From Hyphomicrobiales bacterium (GTDB taxonomy: Bacteria; Pseudomonadota; Alphaproteobacteria; Rhizobiales; Rhizobiaceae), in NCBI GenBank assembly GCA_900469955.1, contig UBYX01000002.1:62193-126192 (forward strand): a DNA stretch of 64,000 nt, given 5' to 3'. The notes beneath the pieces were generated by a model. That model did no database searches, was not told the DNA's origin, and worked only from the letters and a program-made list of their open reading frames with translations. Both the position numbers and the translations under genes were made by a program. The stretch's first letter is position 1; each line of letters opens with the position of its first letter. Shown one piece after another: positions 17,751 to 26,785 of this stretch.

Positions 17751-17862
17751 AAACCCCAGGCACCGCCTCACCCGAACCTGACTGTCCTCAACCCAAGTGT
17801 CTGGGAACTTCTGCCTGGCTGAAAGGGTTCGCCCTCCATTGTGCGACGAGAGGACTTTTTCC

Positions 17863-18051
17863 ATGACGAATAAAAGAGCGCTCCGTCCGATCATCGTAGC
17901 ATTGCTCGTGGTGCTCGTCGGACTGGGCATCGGCTACCATGTCACCACCGGGCCGGAAACGGCCCCGAGCAACCCACCGGATAGGGGAAATACGGAAGAG
18001 AGCTTGCCCGCGGCCCCGGCTGATCCTCAGGCGCTTCCTGGCAACAGATAA
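17863..18051 (+). CDS. Small single-TM protein, function unknown
   Basis: This 62-residue peptide has a positively charged start (MTNKRALRP), one hydrophobic helix (IIVALLVVLVGLGIGYHV, about 10-27) and a Pro/Ala-rich soluble tail. The topology suggests a membrane anchor with a short periplasmic tail. GAGAGGA precedes ATG 17863. No known family is recognised. It stands alone between the TetR gene and a convergent secreted-protein gene. Confidence 0.6.
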   Translation: MTNKRALRPIIVALLVVLVGLGIGYHVTTGPETAPSNPPDRGNTEESLPAAPADPQALPGNR

Positions 18052-18141
18052 TGAGCACAGGGCCGTGCGGTCTTTAATGCACATATCAGGATATACAAAC
18101 CCCGCCATTGCTGACGGGGTTCGACGACGCTCAACGGCGGC

Positions 18142-18480
18142 TTACTGATGAATGGTATAGGAGCCCATCGCGCAGAGATCCTGGCTATCTTCGAGATCCT
18201 CGAAGCCAGAGTCTTCAGTGAATTCGAAACGCATGTCATACTTGCAGACATCGCGGCCGTCGCCGATGGTCACCTTTATGCTCTCGCCCGGGCCTAGCAC
18301 GTCCTGGCCGAATACGTCTTCTTCCCAATCACCGACACCAACCGGCGACGTATAGAAGCGCTCGAGCGTGCCTTTCGTCTTGTTCGTCAGCGTAAATACC
18401 AGATCCTCGGCACTGGATGCGCTGGCCGAAGCGAAGATGGCCACGAAAGCACCCGCAGCCGCATAGATAAACTTAGTCAA
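18142..18480 (-). CDS. Small secreted protein, function unknown
   Basis: This 112-residue product has a clear Sec signal peptide (MTKFIYAAAGAFVAIFA core, cleavage probably after ASASSA near residue 23). The mature part is acidic, predicted beta-rich, with two cysteines (VCKYDM and DLCAMG) that could form a disulfide in the periplasm. A pattern of LTNKT..TLERFYTSP followed by GESIKVTIGDGRDVCKYD is visible, but it does not lead me to a named family. Confidence 0.7.
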   Translation of the reverse strand: MTKFIYAAAGAFVAIFASASASSAEDLVFTLTNKTKGTLERFYTSPVGVGDWEEDVFGQDVLGPGESIKVTIGDGRDVCKYDMRFEFTEDSGFEDLEDSQDLCAMGSYTIHQ

Positions 18481-18531
18481 TTGGATGTCCCCTCTACCCA
18501 GAATCGGGCAGAAATACTTCTAACACAGGCA

Positions 18532-19194
18532 TTAAAACCCGCAATATCGCTGTGAATTAACTATTAATCTTAAATTCCAAGGTTCCATTCGGCTGCACAG
18601 GCTCATCCTGCGCATGGAGCCTTGTCCACTCCAAGCACGGACCGCATCAGGATCGCGGGCAAGAAGAAAGAAATAGCCGCCGCCACCGCCCTGGATTTCC
18701 ATCACAGCCATTAGTCGGTGGTCGTCGATCCTGCGGAAATGATCTGTAATCGGCTGTCGATCATAGACCATCGCCGCACTTGTCTTGCCTCTGTAATGCA
18801 GAGATTTCAAGGACGCGACAGGCCCTCGCGCCCGCAGTGCCCTTTGCAGATGGGTAAACCCATTGCGGGCCATCCGGGTGCGGCCGAAATGGGCAACAAG
18901 TTGAAGAACGAGCCTCAGCGGAAGCCCTCCAGGATCGAGTGGTGCCAATCGTTGAGGGCCGGTCTGGAACAGCAACGGGTCAGCGCTTAAGTCCGCGTTG
19001 AAGCGCTTTCCATACCACCCAAGATTTTCGAGAACCCCATCCAGCCGGTGTTGCGTCGGGACCGTATGTCCGCGCCACAGCCCGACAAGCCTCTCCGGCA
19101 ATACCGGCTCGAGCCCGTCGAAAAAGGCGAAGGCGGCTTCCTGCGAAGCCTGAGGAAGCGGCAGGCCAGCGTGGCCGATCGGCGGCAGGATCAA
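18532..19194 (-). CDS. GXWXG/DUF4334-domain protein with an extended C-terminus
   Basis: The N-terminal half carries the GXWXG domain (GLWRGHTVPTQHRLDGVLENLGWYGKRF) and the C-terminal half the DUF4334 pattern (MVYDRQPITDHFRRIDD, then YFFLLARD). Members are cytoplasmic proteins of unknown function, usually near 180 residues. Here about 35 extra residues follow YFFLLARD, so the normal stop may have been lost. The start is uncertain: TTG 19194 overlaps the stop of the zinc-ribbon gene (TTGA) and fits coupled translation; ATG 19239 is an alternative. The domain call is reasonably sure, the ends are not. Confidence 0.68.
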   Translation of the reverse strand: MILPPIGHAGLPLPQASQEAAFAFFDGLEPVLPERLVGLWRGHTVPTQHRLDGVLENLGWYGKRFNADLSADPLLFQTGPQRLAPLDPGGLPLRLVLQLVAHFGRTRMARNGFTHLQRALRARGPVASLKSLHYRGKTSAAMVYDRQPITDHFRRIDDHRLMAVMEIQGGGGGYFFLLARDPDAVRAWSGQGSMRRMSLCSRMEPWNLRLIVNSQRYCGF

Positions 19195-19373
19195 CCCGCA
19201 CCTCCGACCCGAGTGAGGACCTTCCCTGTTCCGCCGCATTCCGGGCACGGCCCTTCTGATATCCTGCCGGTGCCGGAGCATCGCCGGCAGATATTTTCCG
19301 CCGCATCGGGCGTGCCTTCAGGCACGGCCTCCGTATTCGCAGGCGTGTTCGGTCTCGGGCGCTTGTTTTCCAT
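19191..19373 (-). CDS. Zinc-ribbon microprotein (DnaJ-type CxxCxGxG)
   Basis: This 60-residue protein has two CxxC pairs: CRRCSGTG at about 29-36 and CPECGGTG at about 42-49. That is the layout of a DnaJ-type zinc-finger half, and it should bind one zinc ion. ATG 19373 has GGAGAGA upstream. The N-terminus is Pro/Thr-rich and likely disordered. It probably leads a two-gene unit with the GXWXG gene, whose putative TTG start overlaps its stop. Function is unknown. Confidence 0.7.
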   Translation of the reverse strand: MENKRPRPNTPANTEAVPEGTPDAAENICRRCSGTGRISEGPCPECGGTGKVLTRVGGAG

Positions 19374-19539
19374 CGAAATCTCTCCAGGCCTTGTCGCGGC
19401 CCATGCCGCCATGAGGCTGCCAACCTTTCAAGCGGAGTGATGTTCCTGATGGAAAGCGGAGCTGCGGATTTGACAACCGCTATGTACAGATTGCCCGCTC
19501 ATGTTTGGCAACTTTATCCGGCGATCTTCCTGAGCAGGT

Positions 19540-19758
19540 CTATTGCTCCTCCTCGTCCTCTGAGAGAAGGTCGACGAGTTCGGCCACCTTTCCGTTCGGA
19601 AGACGACGGCCTTCGCCGATCAGCGCTTCGTCGCTGTTGACCCAGGCCCATGCTTCGGCGAGTTCCTCCGCCTCGGCGCCGGTTGCAATGATCTCGGCAA
19701 TCAGCGCCCGGTCAACAGGCCCAAGCACGGCGATGACGTCCTGCGAAGTCATTGTCAT
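19540..19758 (-). CDS. Small acidic protein, function unknown
   Basis: This 72-residue, strongly acidic protein ends in a run of Asp/Glu (LLSEDEEEQ) and is predicted all-helical. ATG 19758 is preceded by GGAGGAAGAT, an excellent ribosome site, whereas the longer reading frame has none. Residues 3-60 (SQDVIAVLGPVDRALIAEIIATGA to GRRLPNGKV) look like a folded domain. It lies downstream of the fhuC-like gene on the same strand, 111 bases away. No family is recognised. Confidence 0.65.
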   Translation of the reverse strand: MTMTSQDVIAVLGPVDRALIAEIIATGAEAEELAEAWAWVNSDEALIGEGRRLPNGKVAELVDLLSEDEEEQ

Positions 19759-19869
19759 ATCTTCCTCCGTTCTTGTTATCATCCAAGATCTGGATGACAC
19801 CCGATATAGGAGGTTGCGTGACGAAGTCGAACCCGGCCGCAATGGACGACAACCCCAGCAAACGGGGGG

Positions 19870-20685
19870 CTATTGGGCCAAGGCCACCAGCCTTCCGTTC
19901 GATGGCTGGCGCAGGATATCCATGCGCACGTCGTAGATGCGGACGAGCTCCTCTGGCGTCATGACGTCCTCCGGCGCGCCGTGGGCGATCAGGCGGCCCG
20001 AATGGAGCGCAACGATCTCGTCGCAGAACCGTGCCGCCATGTTCACGTCGTGCAATACGGTGATGATCGTGATCCCCTTGTTGCGACACAGGTCCTGGGC
20101 CAGCGAAAGCACATCGAGCTGGTGACCGATATCGAGAGCCGAAATAGGTTCGTCCAGCAGCAGGCAGGCGGCATCCTGCGCGACCAGCATGGCAAGCCAG
20201 ACGCGCTGGCGTTCGCCGCCTGAAAGACTGTCCACCATCCGCTCTGTAAACGGCCCGATGCCCGTAAGCTCTATCGCCTCCTCGACCTTCTGGCGGTCGG
20301 TCGGGCTGAACCGGCCCAATGCGCCGTGCCAGGGATAACGGCCAAGCGCCACGAGTTCCTTGACCAGCATGCCAGGGGCTGCCGGCGTCCGCTGCGGAAG
20401 ATAGGCAAGCCGGCGCGCGAAGGCCCGTGAACCCCAACTTTCCAGAGGTTTGCCCTCGAAGTGGATGGTGCCGCCGCTGGACGCCTGCTGCCTGCCGATC
20501 AGCTTCAGGAGAGTAGACTTGCCGGAACCGTTGTGGCCAATCAAGGCAATCGATCTGCCGGCGGCCAGATCGATCGTCAGCGGATGCAGAAGGACGCGGC
20601 CCTGCACGGCAAAACTGACGTTTTTGAGCGACAGAAGCGGAGATTCTCCATCCGCGAGCTCTGGTTGCTTTGCATTGAGCGTCAT
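19870..20685 (-). CDS. Iron-siderophore ABC importer ATPase (FhuC type)
   Basis: This 271-residue ATPase has Walker A GHNGSGKST (about 53-61), signature LSGGERQR, Walker B LLLDEPISALD and the H-loop TVLHDVNMA. The closest pattern is FhuC/FepC. It should energise the FhuB-like permease encoded at 26769-28751, although it is on the opposite strand and 6 kb away. A TGA-N9-TCA iron box lies 34 bases upstream of its start, shared with the divergent exporter gene. Confidence 0.92.
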   Translation of the reverse strand: MTLNAKQPELADGESPLLSLKNVSFAVQGRVLLHPLTIDLAAGRSIALIGHNGSGKSTLLKLIGRQQASSGGTIHFEGKPLESWGSRAFARRLAYLPQRTPAAPGMLVKELVALGRYPWHGALGRFSPTDRQKVEEAIELTGIGPFTERMVDSLSGGERQRVWLAMLVAQDAACLLLDEPISALDIGHQLDVLSLAQDLCRNKGITIITVLHDVNMAARFCDEIVALHSGRLIAHGAPEDVMTPEELVRIYDVRMDILRQPSNGRLVALAQ

Positions 20686-20718
20686 AAGGCACTATCCGTC
20701 CGGGCTTGTCTTCGAATA

Positions 20719-20733
20719 TGAGAAACGAACTCA
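20719..20733. promoter_or_regulatory. Putative RirA iron-responsive operator (TGA-N9-TCA)
   Basis: TGAGAAACGAACTCA matches the rhizobial IRO pattern TGA-N9-TCA and extends to ATGAG-N7-CTCAT. It lies between the divergent fhuC-like and exporter genes. The short consensus occurs often by chance, but the placement and the second copy before the receptor gene support it. Confidence 0.55.
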
Positions 20734-20798
20734 TGTTTCGCGAATTTTCCCTCCCTGGTCAACCTGGTGCCGGACCTGGAGCCGTTTCGAGAGTTAAA

Positions 20799-22541
20799 AT
20801 GTTACGTCGTTTCTTTTCATACTATCGGCCCTATCGGGGGCTTTTTATCCTCGATTTCGGTTGCGCCATCCTGTCGGGCCTCCTGGAGCTCGGCTTTCCG
20901 ATGGCGGTAAAACTGTTCGTCGACCGGCTGCTTTTGAGCCAGGAATGGCTGCTGATCCTGTTGGCTTCCGCAGCCTTGCTCGTCGTTTATGCCGTCAACA
21001 CGGGCCTGATGGCGGTCGTCACCTACTGGGGACACATGCTCGGCATCAACATCGAAACGGACATGCGCCGGGCCGCCTTCAATCATCTTCAGAAATTGTC
21101 CTTCAGCTATTTCGATAACCAGAAAACGGGCCATATCGTCAGCCGGCTCACCAAGGATCTGGAAGAAATCGGCGAAGTTGCCCATCACGGGCCGGAAGAT
21201 CTGTTCATTGCGCTGATGACCTTTGCCGGCGCCCTGGTCCTTATGTTCTCGGTGAACGGGCAGCTTGCAGTGATGACGGCAATCATCGTACCGCTGACGG
21301 CCTGGGTTACCAGCCACTATGGCAGCCGGATGACGAACAACTTCCGCCGGCTCTTCGATCGGGTCGGCGACTTCAACACCCGCATCGAGGAAAATGTCGG
21401 CGGCATCCGCGTCGTGCAGGCCTTCGCCAACGAACACCACGAGCGCACGCTCTTCGAACAGGACAACCAGAACTACCGCCGCGTGAAGCTCGAAGCGTAC
21501 CGGCTGATGGCGGCCAGCAGTTCGCTGAGCTATATGAGCATGCGGCTGACCCAGATGGTGGTCATGGTCGCCGGGGCCTATTTCGTGCTGTCGGGCGAAC
21601 TGACGGCCGGTGGATTCATCGGCTTTCTCCTGCTGGTCGGCGTGTTCTTCCGTCCGGTGGAGAAGATCAATTCCGTGATCGAGACCTACCCGAAGGGGAT
21701 CGCCGGATTTCGCCGCTTTACCGAACTCATCGACACGGAACCGGACATCGCCGATGCCCCGGATGCTATCGAGGTCAACCAGCTAAAGGGCGAGATCGCC
21801 TATGAGGACGTCTCGTTCGGCTACAGCGCGGAAAAGCCCGTGCTCGAAGCGGTGAACCTCACCATCCAGGCGGGCGAGACGATTGCCTTCGTGGGTCCAT
21901 CCGGTGCCGGCAAGACGACCATCTGTTCGCTGCTGCCGCGTTTCTACGAGGTCGCCGCGGGCCGCATCACAGTCGACGGCATCGACATCCGCAAGATGAC
22001 CATGGTGTCGCTGCGCCAGCAGATCGGCATCGTGCAGCAGGACGTTTTCCTGTTCGGCGGCACGATCCGCGAAAACATCGCGTATGGCCGCCTCGGCGCG
22101 AGTGAGAAGGAGATCGTCGATGCGGCTCGCAAGGCGCGGCTCGAGGAGATGCTCGCAGGCTTGCCGGACGGCCTTGACACGGTGATCGGCGAGCGCGGTG
22201 TCAAGCTTTCCGGGGGCCAGAAGCAGCGCGTGGCGATCGCCCGGATGTTCCTGAAGAACCCGCCGATCCTGATTCTCGACGAAGCAACCTCGGCTCTAGA
22301 CACCGAGACCGAACGCGCCATCCAACGTTCCCTTGCCGAGCTGTCGACGGGCCGCACGACGCTGATCATCGCCCACCGGCTGGCGACGATTCAAGGTGCG
22401 GACCGGATCGTCGTGATCGACGGCAATGGTATCGTGGAACAGGGAACACACCAGGATCTGATCGCGCGGCGCGGCCCCTACACCCGGCTGCACGCCGCGC
22501 AAGCGGCCGGGTTGTCGGCCAGTCCACATCATACCGATTGA
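20799..22541 (+). CDS. ABC exporter, fused TM-ATPase half-transporter
   Basis: This 580-residue half-transporter works as a homodimer. The N-terminal six-TM domain spans about residues 1-310, and the ATPase carries Walker A GPSGAGKT near 365, LSGGQKQR near 468 and Walker B ILILDEATSALD near 490. Members of this group export lipids, peptides, drugs or siderophores. Its place between iron-uptake genes under a shared iron box suggests siderophore secretion or periplasmic siderophore handling. ATG 20799 was preferred because conserved sequence (LRRFFSYYRPYRG) begins there; ATG 20718 lies inside the likely operator. Confidence 0.9.
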   Translation: MLRRFFSYYRPYRGLFILDFGCAILSGLLELGFPMAVKLFVDRLLLSQEWLLILLASAALLVVYAVNTGLMAVVTYWGHMLGINIETDMRRAAFNHLQKLSFSYFDNQKTGHIVSRLTKDLEEIGEVAHHGPEDLFIALMTFAGALVLMFSVNGQLAVMTAIIVPLTAWVTSHYGSRMTNNFRRLFDRVGDFNTRIEENVGGIRVVQAFANEHHERTLFEQDNQNYRRVKLEAYRLMAASSSLSYMSMRLTQMVVMVAGAYFVLSGELTAGGFIGFLLLVGVFFRPVEKINSVIETYPKGIAGFRRFTELIDTEPDIADAPDAIEVNQLKGEIAYEDVSFGYSAEKPVLEAVNLTIQAGETIAFVGPSGAGKTTICSLLPRFYEVAAGRITVDGIDIRKMTMVSLRQQIGIVQQDVFLFGGTIRENIAYGRLGASEKEIVDAARKARLEEMLAGLPDGLDTVIGERGVKLSGGQKQRVAIARMFLKNPPILILDEATSALDTETERAIQRSLAELSTGRTTLIIAHRLATIQGADRIVVIDGNGIVEQGTHQDLIARRGPYTRLHAAQAAGLSASPHHTD

Positions 22542-22597
22542 TGGCCCCCTAGAAACTTGATAAACGCAGACATGTTTTTATCGCTTGGGATATCCGG

Positions 22598-23482
22598 ATG
22601 ACATTCCAGCCACGGATGCAGAACAGGATCGAAGGTTTCTTTGTTCTCGGAGGGCTTCGTCGCCGCAATTGGAACGGCATCACGGCCGATCTCTGGGATG
22701 TCGAATGCGCTCCTTATGCTGGCGGCTACTATGTCGCGCGCGATCCCCGGCTGTTCATCCTGCTCGATCATCGGGGTCGAGGCCGGCCGAGCGTCAAGCT
22801 TTCCCCCAAGTCGTTCGGATCACCGCAGGAGAGGCGCGAGAGCCCGATCTCCTATATTCCTGCGGACATGGATCTGTGGGTGGACATTACGGAAGTCCAG
22901 TATGTCCGCCACCTCGATATCCATTTCAATGCGGATGTGGTCAGCAGGCGGCTGATGGAGGATATCGATCCAAGGAAACTGAAGAATCCGCAGTTGCTCT
23001 TCTTCGACCAGAGGGTCATGGCGCTCGCCGAACTCATAGCCGCGGAGATCGTCAATCCGGCTCCCCTGCACGACCTTTACGGAGATGGGTTGGCGTTGGC
23101 GCTGGTCATCGATGTTTTGAAGATGATGAAGACGCCGCCCCGCAAACGCGGCTCGCTGGCCTCCTGGCAACTGCGGCGCGCCACCGATTTCATCACCGCC
23201 AATTCCATGCGAAATATTCGCCTGCAGGAACTGGCGGATCTGACCGGCCTGTCCCAGTCGCATTTCAGCCATTCCTTCAAGGCCTCTACAGGTATGGCGC
23301 CCCACGAATGGCAGATGAACGCCCGCCTCGACCGCGCCAAAGAGCTGCTCCTGGCCGACGATCAGCCTCTGACGTCCGTTGCCGCCGAGGCCGGTTTCTC
23401 CGATCAAGCCCATTTCACCCGCGCTTTTCGCAAGCATGTGGGCACCACGCCGGCGCGCTGGAAAAAGGCTCGTCAGGCGTAA
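22598..23482 (+). CDS. AraC-family regulator of siderophore genes
   Basis: This 294-residue protein has a variable N-terminal sensor domain (1-190) and a C-terminal double helix-turn-helix (about 195-290: NIRLQELADLTGLSQSHFSHSFKAS, then PLTSVAAEAGFSDQAHFTRAFRKHVG). AraC regulators such as PchR and RhrA activate siderophore receptor genes when they bind the ferric siderophore. It lies directly upstream of the receptor gene on the same strand, so it probably controls that gene. The specific effector is not known. Confidence 0.88.
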   Translation: MTFQPRMQNRIEGFFVLGGLRRRNWNGITADLWDVECAPYAGGYYVARDPRLFILLDHRGRGRPSVKLSPKSFGSPQERRESPISYIPADMDLWVDITEVQYVRHLDIHFNADVVSRRLMEDIDPRKLKNPQLLFFDQRVMALAELIAAEIVNPAPLHDLYGDGLALALVIDVLKMMKTPPRKRGSLASWQLRRATDFITANSMRNIRLQELADLTGLSQSHFSHSFKASTGMAPHEWQMNARLDRAKELLLADDQPLTSVAAEAGFSDQAHFTRAFRKHVGTTPARWKKARQA

Positions 23483-23568
23483 ATTCTTGTAAAGATCTGC
23501 TCGCGCCTTTGAAATTTGCCCAAAATCGTTCAATTCCTGCAGACCGAACCAAGCCCGAAAAATAAAAT

Positions 23569-23583
23569 TGAGTTAATCACTCA
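23569..23583. promoter_or_regulatory. Putative RirA iron-responsive operator before the receptor gene
   Basis: TGAGTTAATCACTCA matches TGA-N9-TCA and is also a TGAGT-N5-ACTCA inverted repeat. It is 59 bases upstream of the TonB-receptor start, in an AT-rich stretch where a promoter is expected. It would repress under iron sufficiency. Confidence 0.6.
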
Positions 23584-23642
23584 CGTTATTGCAGCGCCGC
23601 ATTCCGGGGGCGGCGAACAGAAATTGTGAGTAGGGTCGAAAA

Positions 23643-25832
23643 ATGGGTAAGAAAAACAGGCATTTCGCGAGGAGCTTTGGCTTGCAGGCGAGTGTCGCTT
23701 TGATCGGCGTGTGCGCCGGTTGGTCGGCGCAGGCACAGAACGCCGATACGACACTGGCGCCGATCGTTCTTCAGGGTGAAGGCGCAGCGGAAAGTGCGAC
23801 TGGTCCGGTCAAGGGTTATGTCGCGAAGAAATCGGCCACGGGTTCCAAATCCGACACGCCGTTGAACGAAATACCGCAGGCCGTTTCCGTCGTCGGCAAA
23901 GAGGAAATGGATGATCGCGGCGTCGTCAACAAGATTGATGAGGCTCTGCGCTACACGCCGGGCGTGACCGCCGAGCCTTTCGGCGTCGACCCGGATACGG
24001 ACTGGGTCTATATACGAGGCTTCGATGCGACACAGACCGGCGTCTTCTTCGACGGCCTCAACCTCTTTTCTTACGGCTTTGGCGGCTTCCAGATCGATCC
24101 CTTCATGCTGGAGCGGATTGACGTCCTGAAAGGCCCGGCTTCGGTGCTCTACGGCGGCGGCAATGCCGGTGGCATCCTCAACTATGTCCGCAAGCGGCCG
24201 ACGGACGAGCCTTATTATTACACCGAGACGGGGATCAACAGTAACGGCAATGCCTTCGGCGGCTTCGATATATCCGATAAGGTCGGCAGCAGCGACACGA
24301 TGACCTATCGCCTGACCGGCAAGGTGTCCGGCGGCGACAATTATTCAGATTTCTCCCACGACCTGCGCGGCTTCATCATGCCGCAGCTCACCGTTTCGCC
24401 GGATGAATCGACCAAGTTCACTATCTGGGGCTCAATCGCCGGTCTCGATCAGGTTCATACCGGAAACGGCTTCTTTCCCTATCTTGGCACCGTAAAGGAC
24501 GCGACCTTTGGCAAGATCGATCGCGATGCCTTCTACGGCGAACCGGATATCGATGAGGGCAAATACGTCCAGCAGATGCTGGGTTACGAATTCGAGCACG
24601 AATTCGACAACAGCCTGAAATTCGTCTCCAACGCCCGCTACGGTCACCTTTGGAAACACGAACAAGGTCCATATCTTTATGGATATGATACCGGCAACCC
24701 CTATGTTCCGGGATCGGATGGCAGCGTTCTCAACCGTCTTGGCTTCGAGCATACCTCGAAAGTCCATTCGTTCGCCGCCGACAACCGTCTGGAAGGCGAA
24801 GCCGACACGGGGCCGATCAGTCATAGCTTCATGTTCGGTCTGGACTACAAATACTACCAGTTGGACAACAAGCAGGCTTCGTCTCCGTCGACCCCGATCA
24901 GCGCGACTGATCCGATCTACGGTACGCCGCAAGGTCCGAACGCGGTTTACAGCAACCAGCTGATTACGCAGAACCAGCTTGGCATTTACGCTCAGGATCA
25001 GTTGCGCTTCGGCAATGGGTGGCTTGTTACCTTGAACGGACGCTACGACTACGTTCATACGGATACGGACAATCGCGAGACTGCCTTCGGTACGTCGCCC
25101 GACTACGAATTCTCCAAATCGGCCTGGAGCGGCAGAGCTGGTCTTGCCTATGAATTCGACAACGGACTGACCCCCTATGCCAGCGTCGGCACCTTCTTTA
25201 ACCCGACGGTTGCGGTCAGCGCGACGCCCAACAACGCGCCGGAAGAAGGTGAGCAATATGAAGTCGGTCTGAAATACGATCCAACCTTCATCGATGGAAC
25301 GTTTACCGCTTCGCTTTTCCATTTGACGAAGAGAAACGTCGTCGTCGGCAGTGGCGCTCCGCTATTCCTGTCCAGCCAGATCGGCGAAGTCGAATCTCGC
25401 GGGATCGAGCTTGAAGGCAAGATCAACCTCAACGACAACTGGAAACTTCTTGGCTCGTTCTCCTATACGGACCTTGAGGTCAAGGACGATATCGTTGCAG
25501 CCTATATCGGCAAGAAGCCTTATCTCGTGCCGGACATGACCGCTTCCCTCTGGCTCGACTACACGGTTACCGAAGGCGCGTTTGAAGGTCTGAGCCTCGG
25601 CGGCGGCGTTCGTTATCAGGGCGAAAGCTGGGCGGATCGCGCAAACACGCTAAAGGTTCCTGACGCGGCGGTTGTCGATGCGGCCATCCGTTACAAGAAG
25701 GACGGATGGGAAGGCTCGATCAACGTCGCCAACGTCTTCGACAAGGAATACGTCAAGGGCTGCGGCGGCGAATTTACCTGCGGCTACGGCGATGCCCGCA
25801 CCATCACGTTCAAGCTGAGCAAGGTCTGGTAG
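23643..25832 (+). CDS. TonB-dependent ferric-siderophore receptor (FhuA/FoxA type)
   Basis: This 729-residue outer-membrane barrel receptor has a signal peptide (cleavage after WSAQA near 31) and a likely TonB box around LAPIVLQG. The plug domain (NEIPQAVSVVGKEEMDDRGV, RYTPGVTAEPFG, IRGFDATQTGVFFDGL, ERIDVLKGPASVLYGGGNAGGILN) is complete, and the barrel ends in FKLSKVW with the required aromatic residue. The plug pattern is that of hydroxamate/catecholate siderophore receptors. Transport needs a TonB-ExbBD complex not encoded in this window, although a TonB-like DUF930 protein is present at 60630-61742. A strong hairpin follows the stop. Confidence 0.95.
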   Translation: MGKKNRHFARSFGLQASVALIGVCAGWSAQAQNADTTLAPIVLQGEGAAESATGPVKGYVAKKSATGSKSDTPLNEIPQAVSVVGKEEMDDRGVVNKIDEALRYTPGVTAEPFGVDPDTDWVYIRGFDATQTGVFFDGLNLFSYGFGGFQIDPFMLERIDVLKGPASVLYGGGNAGGILNYVRKRPTDEPYYYTETGINSNGNAFGGFDISDKVGSSDTMTYRLTGKVSGGDNYSDFSHDLRGFIMPQLTVSPDESTKFTIWGSIAGLDQVHTGNGFFPYLGTVKDATFGKIDRDAFYGEPDIDEGKYVQQMLGYEFEHEFDNSLKFVSNARYGHLWKHEQGPYLYGYDTGNPYVPGSDGSVLNRLGFEHTSKVHSFAADNRLEGEADTGPISHSFMFGLDYKYYQLDNKQASSPSTPISATDPIYGTPQGPNAVYSNQLITQNQLGIYAQDQLRFGNGWLVTLNGRYDYVHTDTDNRETAFGTSPDYEFSKSAWSGRAGLAYEFDNGLTPYASVGTFFNPTVAVSATPNNAPEEGEQYEVGLKYDPTFIDGTFTASLFHLTKRNVVVGSGAPLFLSSQIGEVESRGIELEGKINLNDNWKLLGSFSYTDLEVKDDIVAAYIGKKPYLVPDMTASLWLDYTVTEGAFEGLSLGGGVRYQGESWADRANTLKVPDAAVVDAAIRYKKDGWEGSINVANVFDKEYVKGCGGEFTCGYGDARTITFKLSKVW

Positions 25833-25856
25833 CCGGGCGGATCGCGACGAGTTAGC

Positions 25857-25882
25857 AGGAAGGCCCGATTGGGCCTTCCTTT
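25857..25882 (+). terminator. Hairpin after the receptor gene
   Basis: A perfect 10-bp stem AGGAAGGCCC/GGGCCTTCCT with a GATT loop ends in a short TTT. It probably stops most receptor transcripts and leaves lower expression of the fhuD- and fhuB-like genes downstream. Confidence 0.65.
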
Positions 25883-25903
25883 GTCATTGGAGACACATCG
25901 AGA

Positions 25904-26785
25904 GTGCCGCAATTCACGCGTAGAAACCTACTTTCCTGCACGACTGCGGTGTTGCTTGCTGCACCCGCCGTCCTTCGTGCGGAGACCGGCGGAAAACGCG
26001 TTGCCACGCTTGACTGGGCGCTCCTCGAAACTCTGCTTGCAATCGGCGCTGATGTTGTCGCTGCAACCGAGCTTCGACAGTTTCGGCAGATCGCGGTCAC
26101 GCCCCAAGTTCCGAAACATGTGGCCGATCTTGGCCTCCGCGGTTCGCCGAATTTCGAGGTGCTGCGTTTTGCCCCACCGGACCTGATCTTCAACTCGAAT
26201 TTCTACGCCTGGGCCGATCCGCTGATGAGCCGCATTGCCCCCGTCGAAAGCCATGCGATCTACAGCCCCGGAGAGAGCCCCTACTCCCTTGCCGAGAGGG
26301 CGACACTCGCCATCGGCGAGCGGCTTCAGCTTCCGGCGGCCGGAAAAATGGTCGAAGATCTTGCGGCAAAGCTCGATCGGCTCCGATCGCTCTTTTCGCG
26401 CGGCGATGGCCGGCCTGTGCTGCCGATCAATCTCGGGGATGCCCGGCACGTCCGCGTATTCGGCTCCGACAGCATGTTCGGCGAAGTTTTGAAGCGCGTC
26501 GGCCTCGACAATGCCTGGAAAGGCGCAACCAGCTATTCCGCCGCCGCGCCGGTCGGTATTGAAACTCTGGCATCCATGCCGGACACCTGGATCATCTTCA
26601 TCCCGCCTCATCCGGAAGACGCCTTCCGGTCGCTGACGCAAAGTACCTTCTGGAACGCCTTGCCCGCAGTGCGCGAGAACCGCGTCCTGAGGATCGGCTC
26701 CATCAACCCTTACGGGGCGCTGCCATCCGCAAGCCGCTTTGCCGATTTCCTGGCGCAGGGATTTTCGGATGTCCGCAATGGCTGA
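25904..26785 (+). CDS. Siderophore ABC binding protein (FhuD type)
   Basis: This 293-residue protein of the cobalamin/Fe3+-siderophore clamshell family starts at GTG 25904, with GGAGA upstream. The N-terminus holds a twin-arginine motif (TRRNLL) followed by a hydrophobic stretch, so export is probably by Tat with cleavage near VLRAE. Family features include VATLDWALLETLLAIGADVV and PDLIFNSNFYAWADPL. FhuD binds hydroxamate siderophores in the periplasm and passes them to FhuB. The gene overlaps the permease gene. Confidence 0.9.
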   Translation: MPQFTRRNLLSCTTAVLLAAPAVLRAETGGKRVATLDWALLETLLAIGADVVAATELRQFRQIAVTPQVPKHVADLGLRGSPNFEVLRFAPPDLIFNSNFYAWADPLMSRIAPVESHAIYSPGESPYSLAERATLAIGERLQLPAAGKMVEDLAAKLDRLRSLFSRGDGRPVLPINLGDARHVRVFGSDSMFGEVLKRVGLDNAWKGATSYSAAAPVGIETLASMPDTWIIFIPPHPEDAFRSLTQSTFWNALPAVRENRVLRIGSINPYGALPSASRFADFLAQGFSDVRNG

